From contig CAJQUW010012914.1 in NCBI GenBank assembly GCA_907163375.1, positions 27,426-91,425 on the forward strand: a stretch of 64,000 nt of DNA. Reading direction: 5' to 3'. This document shows, in pieces, positions 37,414 to 49,720 of the stretch. A model generated the notes under the pieces. It saw only the letters and a list, made by a program, of their open reading frames with translations, was not told where the DNA came from and did no database searches. Position numbers and translations under genes: made by a program. The stretch is from Prostheceraeus crozeri (lineage: Eukaryota; Platyhelminthes; Polycladida; Euryleptidae). Position 1 is the stretch's first letter. The number at the start of each line of letters is the position of its first letter.

Positions 37414-39248
37414 AAAATAAAGTATAACAAAATCACAAGTTTTATTCAATAACTCATTTATAATGCTAATACACTTCGTTATTATTTATGTTGTCATGCT
37501 TTCTATGCTTAAAAGTGTCTTAAAAAGAGACGTAATAGAAAAAAGATAGAGAGCATCTTCCTATCCGATGCCCCGGCGAACTGACACTTCAATCTTTTAT
37601 TTTCATTAGCTGCACGGATTGTCTGGATAAATATTGCAGAACAATTTGTTGTGTGCTTCTTCAGCTTTTCAGCCATTCTAGATGTCAAGCCATTCCGAGC
37701 CGTACCGAAAAGGCCTTGTTAGGTGAAAAGCTGCGTCTACGATTGCTGCGGAGTTCAGTGCTGAAATTATCCAAGTCAGAAGGCATTTTTCTTTTTTTTA
37801 TGATTTTTTTCTAGAAAATGTGCCAAGACATTAACCTTAGCCTTGAGTTTTCAAATTCATCCAATGACGTGATAGTCGAAGTGATCTTCATATTATGAGT
37901 TGGCATTCAGAAATGATAGTTCTTCACAGTTGATCTGTTTTTATACTCGCATATTATTTGGTATCAATCGATTATCTACTAGAATATGTTTGACATTCCT
38001 ACAGCTATCGGTATATTTTGAATTACGCGACATAGAAGCATTCAGAGCATAAATAAAATGACAGCATTAATTGTGCAATTACCGACAGTGACTAATGAAA
38101 AGTTTTATCAACTAATTATTTGACAGAAAACGAATATTTCTTCAAGCATTTCTTAATATTATAAGACATATTCTTCGAAGAAATGTAAATAGTCTGGTTT
38201 CTGTCACCATGATTATCCGACCAAAGTAGCATTGAAACTTTTAACTAATGATTTGTTTTTTTTGTAGAATTTAACTAAATGCATTGATTGAAAAAAATTT
38301 AGCTACCTTACATGTCATTCAGTCAAAATTAGTACGTTGAAATGCCGGTTTTTGATGTTTACCGGCCGGGGTGCATACTTACCGTTCAATATCCAAACCT
38401 GTGGAAAAAATGACTCAAAACCAGATAGTAAGTTAGTTCATTATTAAAATAGGTGAAGCCTAAATGTAGGCATTCTCTATCAAAGAATTTAACATAGTCA
38501 ATTAGTAAAATGTAATTTTGGTTGCTTTGAATTTTGTTAATCAATTTTCCATCAAATTTTGAGGAAAAGAAAGCAAAAAAATCATTACAAATGCTGAAAA
38601 GTTTTTGCTTTTCGACCGTCAGCTCTCAGGCGATGTTGAGCTTCAGCATTACTGGTGCTCTTTTATCTGTTTGTTGTCTGTTTGTCGTATTCTTCCTCAT
38701 TTCGCCACTGCATTGACTTTTAAAGTTTTCGCCTCACTCTGCAACGGTTGTTGGGTTGACGATTGTATCATAGTGCGAGAAGCAATTAACATTACTTATA
38801 CTTCATGTAGCAAAACTGAAGCGTCGAATGTCGAGGTCAGCTTTTACCGCGTTATATTCTTATGAGAAAGAAAGCTGTGCTGACGTCACCGCTTTGTTTC
38901 CTATTGGACACATCGGCAGTTAATGGAATGGGCATTATAAGAAACATTAGTGATGCGGTTCACCGGTGTAACGCGAATACCCACAGGTAATTTTAGTAGC
39001 AACTAAACCTAATATAGGATTTCAGATTCCGTAGCGACAATTTAAGATTCCATTGCAATCATTTTGGGCTCAGTGAATGGTGTAGCGACAGCCAATAGCG
39101 CAGAGAAACACAGCTGGCAACACAGCTTTACTTAACAACCAATGAAGTGCCATTACCTGTTTGTCGACCTAATTCGTCGTCAAGAATAAAAAATCTCCTT
39201 ATCTGTCTTACATCTTGTACTCAGATAGTTATTCTCGTCATGTTCCAG

Positions 39249-39364
39249 AGTTCATCGAAGGTGGAAGCTTGTACACCGCTATTCATGGAGCTCCGGAGCT
39301 AAGGCTTACAACGATTAGTTGGAAACGTCGTCTTCACTATTCGAGAGACATCGCTAACGGAATG
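39249..39364 (+). CDS. LIMK: LIM kinase, kinase exon (hinge to alpha-E)
   Basis: It enters at TTCCAG (AG 39247-39248) with two bases that complete a glutamate codon begun at 24010, and leaves at ATG|GTGAGT in phase 0. It encodes EFIEGGSLYTAIHGAPELR followed by ISWKRRLHYSRDIANGM. These match the LIMK hinge EYIKGGTLRGII and the WSQRVSFAKDIASGM helix. The segment before the tryptophan, HGAPELRLTT, is a little longer than or different from vertebrate LIMKs. The next exon continues directly with YLH. Confidence 0.93.
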
Positions 39365-39954
39365 GTGAGTAACGAGATGGGATGTGGTTATCGAATAGAA
39401 AAACACTTTATTCGTCAAAGCATCAAGAACTCAGTAAAATATGAGTGGTAATCTACTATAACATGAATATTTGACAAAATATTTCGTGTGTGCGGTCGAC
39501 ATTTGTCGTTCTTAGGCTAATTGTTTTTTTGTCTGACATCCGAGCTGTCAGATCTACTTGATAACAAAGTGTCTTTGAGTGGTGACACAGTAAACTGTCT
39601 GCTACTTGTCCATTTTAGTGAATGGACACAGGTGTTATCTAGGGTTTCGATTGGGCATTAGCCTACCACCTATCAACACCATTATGCTGCTCTAACTCTT
39701 TAAATTGGCATTGCTATACTTCAAAAATTAGATATATAGCAAAGCAAGACCTGCATTCGCAATTCATATGATATCATCCTTTTTGTCATTATGATTTAAC
39801 GGCTTAACATACCACCTGGTACGACACAGCTTGCGATGTAAAATGTGAAATTCATCTTACCATGAAGGATCTGCTGAAAAATGAGCCGCTTACATCCTCA
39901 AGGAGCGAGCAAAATGTTCAGGTGTATTATTAACACACAGCAGTTGGGAAATGG

Positions 39955-40352
39955 TTACAGTGAATTACTGCCTCGACTGATATGCAGACAATTCGTTTTT
40001 GCCGTGTTGATTCTCAATTACTCCGTGCATGCCCAAGCTGAAAATATATCAACATGAATTTCAAAACTATTAGCATTAGTGGTATCGTCAAAGAGGTGAA
40101 TGAGGGTAGGATCATCCACGTAGGCAATAAGTTTGGTGTGAGTGAGAGTCGGAAGGTCAAAATAGATAGAAGTAGTCTCAAAGTTGAGCCTTGGGGAACG
40201 CTATTCACTTCGTTGATGAAATTCGTTGATTTCGCTCACAATTAATGGAAACATCGTTTGGATTGAAAAGGAAGTCATGGACAAGACAATTCAAACCTGT
40301 CTTGTGCTGAAGTGTCTCACTGAGTCAAAAGCTTTCCTATGATCAACGTCCA
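39955..40352 (-). mobile_element. LINE reverse-transcriptase remnant
   Basis: On the minus strand, ALDVDHRKAFDSVRH (about 40311-40355) is the RT motif with the first catalytic aspartate. SVPQGSTLR (about 40180-40205) is the PQGS motif. KLIAYVDDPTLIH (about 40098-40137) is the catalytic YVDD box in another frame, followed by an LRIN.AKTN segment. Frameshifts and stops make it dead. It is more Jockey/CR1-like than RTE-like by motif, but too short to classify. Confidence 0.78.
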
Positions 40353-42023
40353 AAGCATTTCGCTCGAACACTCTTAAGTAAACTGCATAGAGACAACTCG
40401 ATTGCTATGATTGCCTAAATTACTCACAAGATCGCCGACAGTAACCCGTCCCTCTCCGTTGCAGAACATTGCAGAGTAAAATGATGATGTTATTGGAAAA
40501 ATGTCAAAATCAGCTGCTTTTCGAACTGCATAGTAGCATTGTGGCAGGGTGTTTTCGCTGCGTCCGAAATACATGTGTTCAAATTAGGACTGTGGAAGCG
40601 GCTTTTCCAACAGACGCCTGTATCTCCAATCTGCAACAGAAACCTCCGATCAAAATGGCCGGCTCCGCTGCCACAGTTGAAAAACCGAAGACTTATAAGG
40701 CAGGTTATTTAGCCTCTGCATTCATGCAAGGCACTCAAAAGCAACGGATGTGTACCAAGAACACCAGGGGATTTATAAAAGTTTGTCACATGTCTTCCAT
40801 GTGCTGCATGGCCGCATGTGACTTTTTGACTTTTCGTTCTCGGCCTTCGCGACGATGACTTCAAATAATATTAGAAAATACGTTTTTATAAAGCTTTTAA
40901 TAATAGCAATATCCAAAATAAAGTACACTACAGATCTACAGAGCTGATAATAGAACACGAACTACTTGATTTGTGTCAAAATTCGATCGATTCCCATACC
41001 TTCCACTCATTCCTCACTTCAGCGTGTCATACATCATTCGAGAGATTGCCGTCTCAGCTTTCAAATAAGCTACATGCATTATATACGTGCATCTGTTGTT
41101 CTCTGGACAGAGTGGTCAAAATATAAAAATCGCTTGATTTACGAATCGTAGTGCTTCAATAAGAAAACATGCGAGTGTGACAATGAATCTGACTCGAGGA
41201 GAACGAGTATTTTCCTATCGTTTGATGTATTGCTCATTGAAGTCGGTGGGTGAACTGGGAGATCTAGAGAGAAATTGTAATATCTAGTATATCTAGTTAA
41301 ATAGTATAATCTTTAATTTACCACGACTCGTGCCGTTTGGGACTGAAATTGACATTTTCCCCATTTTTCATTAAAGATACTTGGATTTGGTCTCTTCGTG
41401 ATCCTTACGATGCTAGGAGTTTATTCAAATCAGTTAGATAGTTTTATTTTTAAAATTTCTTTCCACAATTTACTTATGAAGGCTTAAGTACACAGAAGTC
41501 AACAGAGATGCAATACCTAAATCGAGTCTGGAGACTGCACACTACTGCTGTCTGTATCTTTGAGCGAACGAAATACAAATATTTTAAAATAAAAACCACA
41601 AGTGTTGGTCGATCAATTTCATGTCATTATAGGACATATCATCAGAACAAAGTTACAATAAAGATAAAACCATTAAATACATAAATTGAGAACTTGTCAA
41701 AGCTAAAAGAACTCTTGGCAATTGCGTCATAAACCACAGAAATTGAATACATGCTAAAAACAATACAATAGAAACTGATTTGTATTTGCAATTACGTTTA
41801 AAACTGCGGAATTCAATGTCAAATGCTAAAACAATAAAATTGGAACTGAAGACTCGTGTTCGTTCATCAAGGTTGAACTAATGATTTGTTTCATGATCAG
41901 ACTTTCAGCAGTGCGCGTGTACTTTGTGCGAAAAACTATTTGGAAATTGTCATAGCTATTTCTATGAACGTGTTTGGTAATTCTTGGTAATGTTTGGAAC
42001 GTGTTTGGTGTTTGGTACCAAAC

Positions 42024-42280
42024 CATAGTAATAGACAACAATGAAACCTCGAGAATGGAAGTTAATCTTCATGCAAATGCACAATAGTGGCCCATAAATC
42101 GAACGCATTTTCATTTAGATACACCTGTCAACGTCTTTATCATTGGGTTAGAATCAGTCACATCTGCAGTTCTAAGCTCTTAATTGGTCTTTCATGCCCC
42201 AACTTAGCTCCCACGGATGTGCCGCGACCTTGAGTCAATTTCCATTCTAGTCAACTTCAGATAAACAGTTTATTTTCATG
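42024..42280. mobile_element. 257-bp hAT-like MITE, copy 2
   Basis: It is the same element as 36500-36755, starting CATAGTAATAGAC and ending TTTTCATG. It is flanked by a perfect 8-bp duplication TACCAAAC (42016-42023, 42281-42288). It sits at the centre of the foldback palindrome. Confidence 0.9.
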
Positions 42281-42356
42281 TACCAAACACGTTAATAGAA
42301 ATAGCTATGACAATTTTCAAATAGTTTTTCGCACAAAGTACACGCGCACTGCTGAA

Positions 42357-42886
42357 GAGTGGGGGAGCCATCGAACCAGGTAATAGGAAAAAGAGCGCAA
42401 AAAACACACTTTGGTGGGCTCGAAAAATTTATTATAGTTGCACGAGCTTTCGGTCCACGACCTTCCTCGGGTGCTTGAAAAGAATGACTGGCCATGCATT
42501 TACAGTGCTAAAAGGAGTGACATGAAATCTATAGTTGTTAATCAATGATATCTCTATGCACACATGTACAGACAGCTTTGACACAAGGTGATTGCAAACA
42601 ATAAAACCAAAGAATGAAGATATGATGATATGATGAGACATGCGTATGTACAAAAATGATAAATGCACCAAAAGATAAGGAAAGGAAAATTATAATACTG
42701 ATTAGTGAAATAAAAGAAAACAGAAAACATAAGACAAATGTACATGAATATTATACATCAAGCTCACGACCAATACAACCATTCATTGTCTGATTGCGTC
42801 TTATATGTATGGCTTCGACAGACTTTCTAACATTAGGATGCTTCAAATTTGATGCGATGATCTTCCGAGATAGCGGCACTATGAAC
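42357..42886 (-). mobile_element. Penelope-like element, 5'-truncated
   Basis: A perfect 12-bp duplication CGCACTGCTGAA (42345-42356, 42887-42898) brackets a 530-bp insert. On the minus strand it starts with a C-terminal peptide containing KHPNVRKSVEAIHIRRNQT and MNGCIGREL followed by a stop. This fits the region after the GIY-YIG endonuclease of Penelope-like proteins. A long non-coding stretch follows, then a conserved-looking hairpin region at 42443-42476 (GGTCGTGGACC, GAAA, with GCAC/GTGC outer pairing). Assignment rests on that peptide, the variable-length duplication and 5' truncation. Confidence 0.6.
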
Positions 42887-43496
42887 CGCACTGCTGAAAG
42901 TCTGGTCATGAAACAAATCAGTAGTTCAACCTTGATGAACGAACACGAGTCTTCAGTTCCAATTTTATTGTTTTAGCATTTGACATTGAATTCCGCAGTT
43001 TTAAACGTAATTGCAAATACAAATCAGTTTCTATTGTATTGTTTTTAGCATGTATTCAATTTCTGTGGTTTATGACGCAATTGCCAAGAGTTCTTTTAGC
43101 TTTGACAAGTTCTCAATTGATGTATTTAATGGTTTTATCTTTATTGTAACTTTGTTCTGATGATATGTCCTATAATGACATGAAATTGATCGACCAATAC
43201 TTGTGGTTTTTATTTTAAGATGATCTCATTGGGTTCGCAATCTCACGAAATACAGATAGGAAGAGAAAATGGCCGTGAAAGTTCATTTCGGGATTTCACA
43301 AGTTTAATTTTTGGATGCATGTAATAATTTGCTATTCAGAAATCTTCGATATCTCATTCTCCATTTCCTCACTGTTTTGCTAATGAACCTCAGTTTCACA
43401 AGACTCTTATAGTAACCAAAAACTGCTTGAATGCTGTGTAAAAAACCTCCTTAAACTTTACTGACGCATGGTACCCAGAGTTCCGTTATTTTCCGC

Positions 43497-43636
43497 TTTT
43501 TCCCCTAGTGCTAGTAACGTAAGTGAGGGGTGACACCTCTCCGGGCATCACCAGGACTCGAACCATTCTTCTTTTGAATTTCAGCACCGATGCGCGGCCT
43601 TTTAGCAACTGAGCTATCTTATCACCTATGTCAAAC
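43497..43636 (-). repeat. tRNA-derived SINE, family C
   Basis: On the minus strand TAGCTCAGTTGCTAAAAGG (A box) and GGTTCGAGTCCTGG (B box) are about 40 bases apart, and a non-tRNA tail continues to 43497. The spacing and imperfect stems argue against a functional tRNA gene. Confidence 0.6.
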
Positions 43637-44502
43637 AATTCATATACAAAGATGAACAAGCAAGACATGTCACAAAACGAATATCCACAACTTGGAAGGT
43701 CATACACCGAATATATTTCTTCCGAATCAATATACTTTAGAATTAAGGAGGTTCATATCGATAAACTACGAAACCAGGTGTTAAAATCAGAGTTACTTTA
43801 AGATCTCTATCATTATTCTTAATAATTGAAATTGAACTTCTTCGACGAAAATGTTGCATTTCTTCAGAGCAATAATTTAGAAGAAGATGTGTACTTTCGA
43901 TTGATACATAAATCGCCTCTCTCTTATTTCTTTTCTCTCTGACAGGCGTGGCTACATTATCATAAGGGAACATATACATGAAGATAAGCGATGCAATTTC
44001 TGACTATTGAAAGTTGTTTACCCGGACAACACTACGAATCTATTGCACAATCTTTATCAATTGCATACATTGAATGGTCGAGACAAATATGTAGTTAAGT
44101 GTTTATAGCGACTCGTTTTTAATTGCGCATAGAGATGAGTATAAATAGAAAAGGAAATAATTGAACACCAACGTAAATTCATAAAATGATGCGAAATTAC
44201 ATGTCAAGAACACATCGTTTGAAATGCGTATTTCATTAGTCAGAAAATGTTATGCGTGGAGTTTTTCAAAAAGTATTCTAGCTAATTCAATCCAGTCATC
44301 GATTGACAAAGCCTGCTTGATGAAGAAGAACGCATATGTGCATGGAGATCGCATTTATAGTGTCAAAGATGCTGCTTGCCGAAGCTATTTGCAAGTCATA
44401 ACACGCATCTGCTAAAACTTGTACTCGTATATTTGAACATTTATGCGCTGGGCATGCATTCATGCACAGACTATTCTAAGGAGCAAAGATCGGCAATGAT
44501 AA

Positions 44503-44560
44503 AATGATGTCATTTTATTCTGAGGAGAAATGACGTCATTTTATTTTTGAGAAATGATGT
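44503..44560. repeat. Tandem palindromic TGAYGTCA sites
   Basis: Two adjacent units of about 27 bases carry AAAATGATGTCATTTT and AAATGACGTCATTTT. The second has the palindrome TGACGTCA (44531-44538) of the CRE/ATF type, followed by a third partial ATGATGT. A function is not supported by anything else here. Confidence 0.5.
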
Positions 44561-44815
44561 ATCATATATCATCAAACATTTTTGTTCCATTATATTTTCT
44601 AATCATAGATTCTTCGCATTTTGTATTGAAGCAAATTTAGTTTCTTTCGTTTGTTCTACCCTTGTCCTTCCGCACTGGTTGATTCATGTAACGAAAAGCA
44701 ACAGGCCATTGTCTGTCAGTCTGTCTATCACACAAATTGTCAAGCAACTCATAAATAACACTGTCTTGATGTTTTTGAAGTCTTAACTAAAGCAACGTGA
44801 GGCCTATGTAGCATT

Positions 44816-45047
44816 GCAAATAAATTGGAGACAAAACAACTGTTTCATCATTAAATTTTAATACGCGAGGCCTTTCGACGTGTCTCGTTAAGCGGTGCGT
44901 TGTATTTACAGATAATCTGTAATACAGATATACAGTAATAGTACAGATTATCTGCAAATACGACGTACCGCTTGTCGAGAGTCGTCGAAAGGCCTCGCGG
45001 ATTAGAATTTAATGATGAAGCAGTTGCTTTGTCTACAATTTATTTGC
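44816..45047. repeat. 232-bp near-perfect palindrome (hairpin MITE)
   Basis: Two arms of about 105-115 bases from GCAAATAAATTG to its complement are highly similar throughout, including the central CGCGAGGCCTTTCGACG block and CAGATAATCTGTA. The loop is only about 15-20 bases. No target duplication is evident. It is not seen elsewhere in this window. Confidence 0.85.
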
Positions 45048-46017
45048 TAAGTCTTGACTGTAATCTAAATAATTTTAGCCTTTTTTCGTCCTTTAGATAC
45101 TGTTGGCCTAACCAACTACATATTGTAGGCATATTTGTGATTCGAGTGTCTAATGTATAGGCCATAGGCCCTACCTATCTTTTGATATACAAGAAGCTTT
45201 GTATGACTAAACTGCTTTCTTCGGTCTTCCATTATTTGGAATGCATCGATGCTACATGCAATCTAATTTTAATTTCATTGCTGAGAGCAGTAAAAGTAGC
45301 ATGGTAGCAGTGCAAATCGAAATATTCGCATGACTAGATCTATTTAAAGTGTAGGCCTATATATTTCACTGAAAAATGGTATATTTGAATTATAAAAAAT
45401 AAAATGATGTAATTGCCGATCATAGCTAAGGAGACAATAAGACTGCGTTCATGAAGATAAGGTTTTGTGCGGCAACACATCGAATTGTTTACATTCAGAA
45501 TATATCGATTTCTGTGTATCAATCTGATAGATAAATCCTGAAAATGTAAAATAGATAGTTATAAACAATAATAATTCTTAATTAATTGAGCTCTTTGACT
45601 GATTTGTGCGAACGTTTGTTACATTCACCTAGCAGTGCCTTGTGTAATTTATATTATTGTTTACAAAGTTCAAATTTTGAATCCAATCTCAGTATAATGT
45701 ATATTTGAAATACACTGATTTCATTCTTTGTAGATGTCTGGAATCCAGATGATGACTGATAATTTCAGTCAAAAGCGTTTTGCTTATTGTCGAGTTTTTC
45801 CAATTCATCAAGTGTTGGAATTTTATTCAAGAAAATATATTCTTATAAAGAAAGTTCTGACATCCAATGGAAGCCTCCACAATGAGCAAAATAATTTTAT
45901 TTCCCAGCTACTTATCACAATAAGTCAAAAGCGTTTATAGCTTCCACAACCATTTCAATCGCATCTTGCTACCATTATTATTACATCCTAACTTGGCATT
46001 AGCAAATTTTTACACCT

Positions 46018-46155
46018 ACGCTGCAGCTGTGTTGGTTTGGCATAACGATAGCGTAAATGTCTACATGAAGTTCGTAGGTTCGAGACCTGACAGCCGCACA
46101 TCTTCTACATAGCAATTGAATTTCATCTATTGTTTATTTCATTTTATTCTTGTTG
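46018..46155 (+). repeat. tRNA-derived SINE, family A, diverged copy
   Basis: A degenerate A-box region is followed by TTCGTAGGTTCGAGACCTGACAGCCGCACATC and the family tail (AGCAATT...CATCTATTGTTTATTTC), in the same order as 30321-30491. Confidence 0.65.
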
Positions 46156-47080
46156 CCAAATGGATGGCTTTCTGTACATCTCATGTGTAGGCAGTACGAT
46201 GACCTAATGATGTTAGTAGATGCGTTAGGCTTGCATTTGGCAGTAATTAAATGAAAGTAGTATGATAAGCTACTTTGAAGAATGAAGAGCTCAACGTTTC
46301 AATTATAAGGAGAAGCAACTTAAATTATTAGACTTCAAAAATTTTGAAATCAATTCACATCACTAGATATGAATAGTGGCCCGATGTGCAGTTATTCTAG
46401 CATTGCTCTCTTATTAGCTTAGATCGAAAGGTTTGCTTGCGTTTATTTTTTCCATGTTCATTTTGTTAATTAGTATGAGAGACTGCTAACGAATACATTG
46501 AGGCACTTTTGTTTGCACAAGCCATTAACTTCCGTAAATAGATATATGGAATACTTTTTTTAAGTCGTTGGCTTCTACGACGTAATTGTTTCAACAGTAT
46601 TATAGTTAGAAAAAATGAACATATGACATTTCTGCGTAGCTAAACTTGTATTCATTTTTATGTTTTTGTGAAGCATGGAAATTACTCATCTATTCTTGAT
46701 TCTTATTAAATGCGATTGTAATAGAAAATACAACGATATGCAGAATTGAAGACATTATTCCTTGGTCTGGCGATACATTTGGTCAATGAACCGATGCATC
46801 CTGCTTCACTAATGCTGAAAAATTCATGAATCAATGACAATGACATTGTTGCACTATCAGATCGGCTGATAATATGACATCAATAAATTCATTGCGGTAC
46901 GGAAAACTCGACACATTGAAGTAAACTAGTACAGATGCTAAAAGAAATATCAATTGTCATTCTATTGATTTCTGGTCCACACGCGCACTTTGATGCAACT
47001 ACATTTAATCTTAAATACTCGCAACAACATCGAAAGTGATGACCTTTTAAAGTGATGGAACTAAGAGTCACTCGTTGGTG

Positions 47081-47083
<3 letters not shown>

Positions 47084-47168
<85 letters not shown>
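47084..47168. repeat. (CT)42 microsatellite
   Basis: A pure CT run of 85 bases gives long SLSLSL and RERERE frames that are artefacts. Confidence 0.97.
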
Positions 47169-47171
<3 letters not shown>

Positions 47172-47888
47172 AAATTAAATTTCAAAGGGCACAAAGGGGG
47201 TATAAATGTACAAATGAATCTGTCACCACAATGTTGATGAGCATAATGTGATGCAGAATGATCGGAAGAAAATGATTTGCACAGAGAAATACACTGCATG
47301 AATGAGATGAACAACGAAATGACACCATGACATTGAATGACTTATTTATAAACAAGAGGCAGCATGAGTCCGAAAATCAAATGATAGTAACATACACTGA
47401 TTTGATATAGAAGCTGTACGTATTTTGACAACGACGAGAAATGCATTGGTAGAGGGTGTATGTGCAAGGTGTCTAATATCTATTTAATATCTAGAAGGAG
47501 AGGAGTCTTATCAACGAATTCGAAGTCTTTTTATATATTTTTTATTTGATTATAAAGATGAACTTTATATTTATATTATTCTCGCGACCGTCAACAACAC
47601 ATTGATCTACAAAGAGCTTCATCGGCATCCCATCACGAGCTTTTAATGATATGATTGTTAATCAAGTCTTGTAAGGGCCAGCAGAAAAAATGTTTGCATA
47701 TATAGACATCTGATACGACGATATGATAAATCACAATAAGTCAATAATTGAAAACTAGGAATGGGCATATTCGGATAATATAGATTCTTCTCGAGATGAT
47801 GGGCATTAGTTATTGCAAGGAATATAATTTAGGATTATCTTAATTATCTTAAAATACCATAATGCTGTTTTACATCTTATGCATTAAT

Positions 47889-48010
47889 AGTCCGGCAGCC
47901 AGAGCGAGTTTCTGCAGGGAACGGGGCGAAAATGAGACTTTCACAGAATGATATACACACTATGCCTACCAGAAACTGTGCGTCTGCCGAGCTCTAACTG
48001 CCGAACTCTG
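47889..48010. mobile_element. Left-end fragment of the GTCCGGCAGCC foldback family
   Basis: TAGTCCGGCAGCCAGAGCG, GAGTTTCTGCAGGGAACG and the GAGACTTTCACAGAATGAT block match 17323-17430 in order. The homology stops near 48010, so only about one arm remains. Confidence 0.75.
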
Positions 48011-48195
48011 ACTGACTCGTAGGTATTCTCTTAGGTTTGGAGACAGATGTGATACATCGACTTACCCAGGCATTATGCAGTTAAATTAATGTGATAGCAT
48101 TTTGACACTATCTTTTCTTCAAGTAGCTGATTCCTTTGAAGTTGCCGTTCGTCGACCTATTTCTGTATATCGTGCGATCATGTTTATTGTTTCAG

Positions 48196-48424
48196 AAAAT
48201 ACCATAACTTTCATGATCGGTTGTCATCAAAAGACGTACAAATTATGACAGATATGATTAGATCTTATGAAATGGATGAACTGGTTCCTGGACAGTCAAA
48301 TTCGATGCAGCCAGTGTCGGAGCTCCTGCTGCATATTCTAATGAAAATAATTGAACATCAAAAAACGAACCTGAACTCATTGACTTCACTTGCGAAAAAT
48401 GGTCCATGGGCTACAGGTTGCTGA
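48196..48424 (+). other. Unassigned open frame behind a good splice acceptor
   Basis: A pyrimidine-rich TGTTTATTGTTTCAG precedes about 75 open codons that stop at 48422-48424. The peptide has the segments DVQIMTDMIRSYEMDEL and ELLLHILMKIIEHQ. I do not recognise it. It cannot be a LIMK exon, because the kinase exons on either side (39249 and 55347) are contiguous in protein. It may be a transposon relic, an exon of another gene, or chance. Confidence 0.25.
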
Positions 48425-49720
48425 TTTAGTTGTCTGCAATGTAAAGCATGAAAGGAAGACAATCGTTTTAAGTTTCCCAAAAACTGTTGAGATGTAGCAT
48501 CTAGTAGCAACAGGCAGTTGTCGCTGCCAAGGCCACGCTGTTTGGAAATCGCATGTTTTATAAATCAATTCTTGTTATCTGCACGCATATACTTGTTTGA
48601 TTTCAATTGAACTATCACTTCAAAAGAATGACAATTCTTACTTCAATAACAATATCATGCAAGACTATGTAGTACAAAGTTGGTAGAGAGGGGATCAAAA
48701 GAATACAAGACTCGCATTTTCAAATTTGCTCTAACGCAGCAGCCGTCTTGGCTTATATAATGACTCGAAAGACATCTCAGAGACTTTTGAAAAATTGGAT
48801 GGCAATTCATTAACGAAGATATCGAAATGAGCAACACGTCCTACATAAATTTTTTCCTCCTCAAAAGAACAAAGAGCATTTCCTTGATCCTCCACCGAAC
48901 TGCATGAACAAGACTGCAGCGATCTGCGAAAGAGGACTTTGCAAGGAAGATTGCTTTCTTCAAGGATGGAGTTGAGTTTGGTTTCAATAATGTATGAGAT
49001 CGTGTTGAGTGGAGTGAGCTTTTGGATGGTGAATTCTCCTGTAGGAAGCCATTTGTCGGTTATTCTCGCGGTTTCCTCTCAATACCGAGCAATTTGGTGT
49101 ATTAACACATTTTGTGGGTGGTGGATTGTTAAGTGATTGATTTTAGACCGCCTTACAAGTTGCTTGCTACGAGAGAGAAAGATGCTACATTATCATTTCA
49201 GAATAAGATGTCCAGATTTCAACACATGTATTTTTCAAAATATTTCTGTGCAAATTGGTTCTATGATTCATTGTCTTAACTAAAGGTGGCAATTTAATGT
49301 TGAAAGCATGAACGAATCAACGGCAACAAAACGTCATTCAGTAATACTGAGTCATGATATGAAAACGTTTAATTTGACGAATAAAGTAGAGCAGACTTTT
49401 TGTACAAATTAGAGCAGCATGCAGCCTATAATTCAAGATGTTTGAATTTATTATTATTATTGAATGTTGCGATTAATTTGCAATAAACGGGACTTAACTT
49501 GATGCTAATGACAATATTTTATCAAATCGTGATTTTGATTTTTCATCTTCATTTGATTTTTGATTATTGAAAATGTGAGAGATTTAAGCTTCAATTGATC
49601 AGTTATTGAACTCATTTAGCCAATGATTCATCGTGTTGATCTTAGATGTATTGCTTCCTATTGATCTGAGATTCCTTCAAATGATTTTAAGTTAACGCTT
49701 GTAGATTGGGAGAAGTTATA

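Larger units (their letters stand above)
24011..39248 (+). other. 15.2-kb LIMK intron
   Basis: It is filled with foldbacks, LINE tails, SINEs and a DD41D mariner listed separately. In 25190-27225, 27550-28514, 29950-30320, 30495-32890, 32915-34315 and 37415-39248 I see nothing beyond short chance frames and small AT-rich tracts. Confidence 0.55.
41584..43218. mobile_element. Large foldback element with two nested insertions
   Basis: The left arm (41584-42019) is the reverse complement of a right arm that lies in two parts, 42289-42356 and 42887-43218. Arms are about 430 bases, with a near-perfect palindromic centre (AACGTGTTTGGTACC and complement). Two later insertions separate the parts: a 257-bp MITE at the centre with an 8-bp duplication, and a 530-bp Penelope-like fragment with a 12-bp duplication. 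Without them the element would be a hairpin of roughly 870 bp with little or no loop. There is no convincing coding capacity. Confidence 0.88.

Noticed and set aside
40469-40858. 129-aa cysteine-rich frame
   Set aside because: It is opposite and adjacent to a minus-strand LINE remnant, shows no regular cysteine spacing and no known motif.
44503-44560. CRE/ATF enhancer
   Set aside because: Only the short palindrome supports it, and it lies in tandem AT-rich repeat DNA with no nearby promoter; kept only as a repeat.
46889-47314. Long Arg-Glu / Ser-Leu repeat proteins
   Set aside because: They are translations of the (CT)42 microsatellite.
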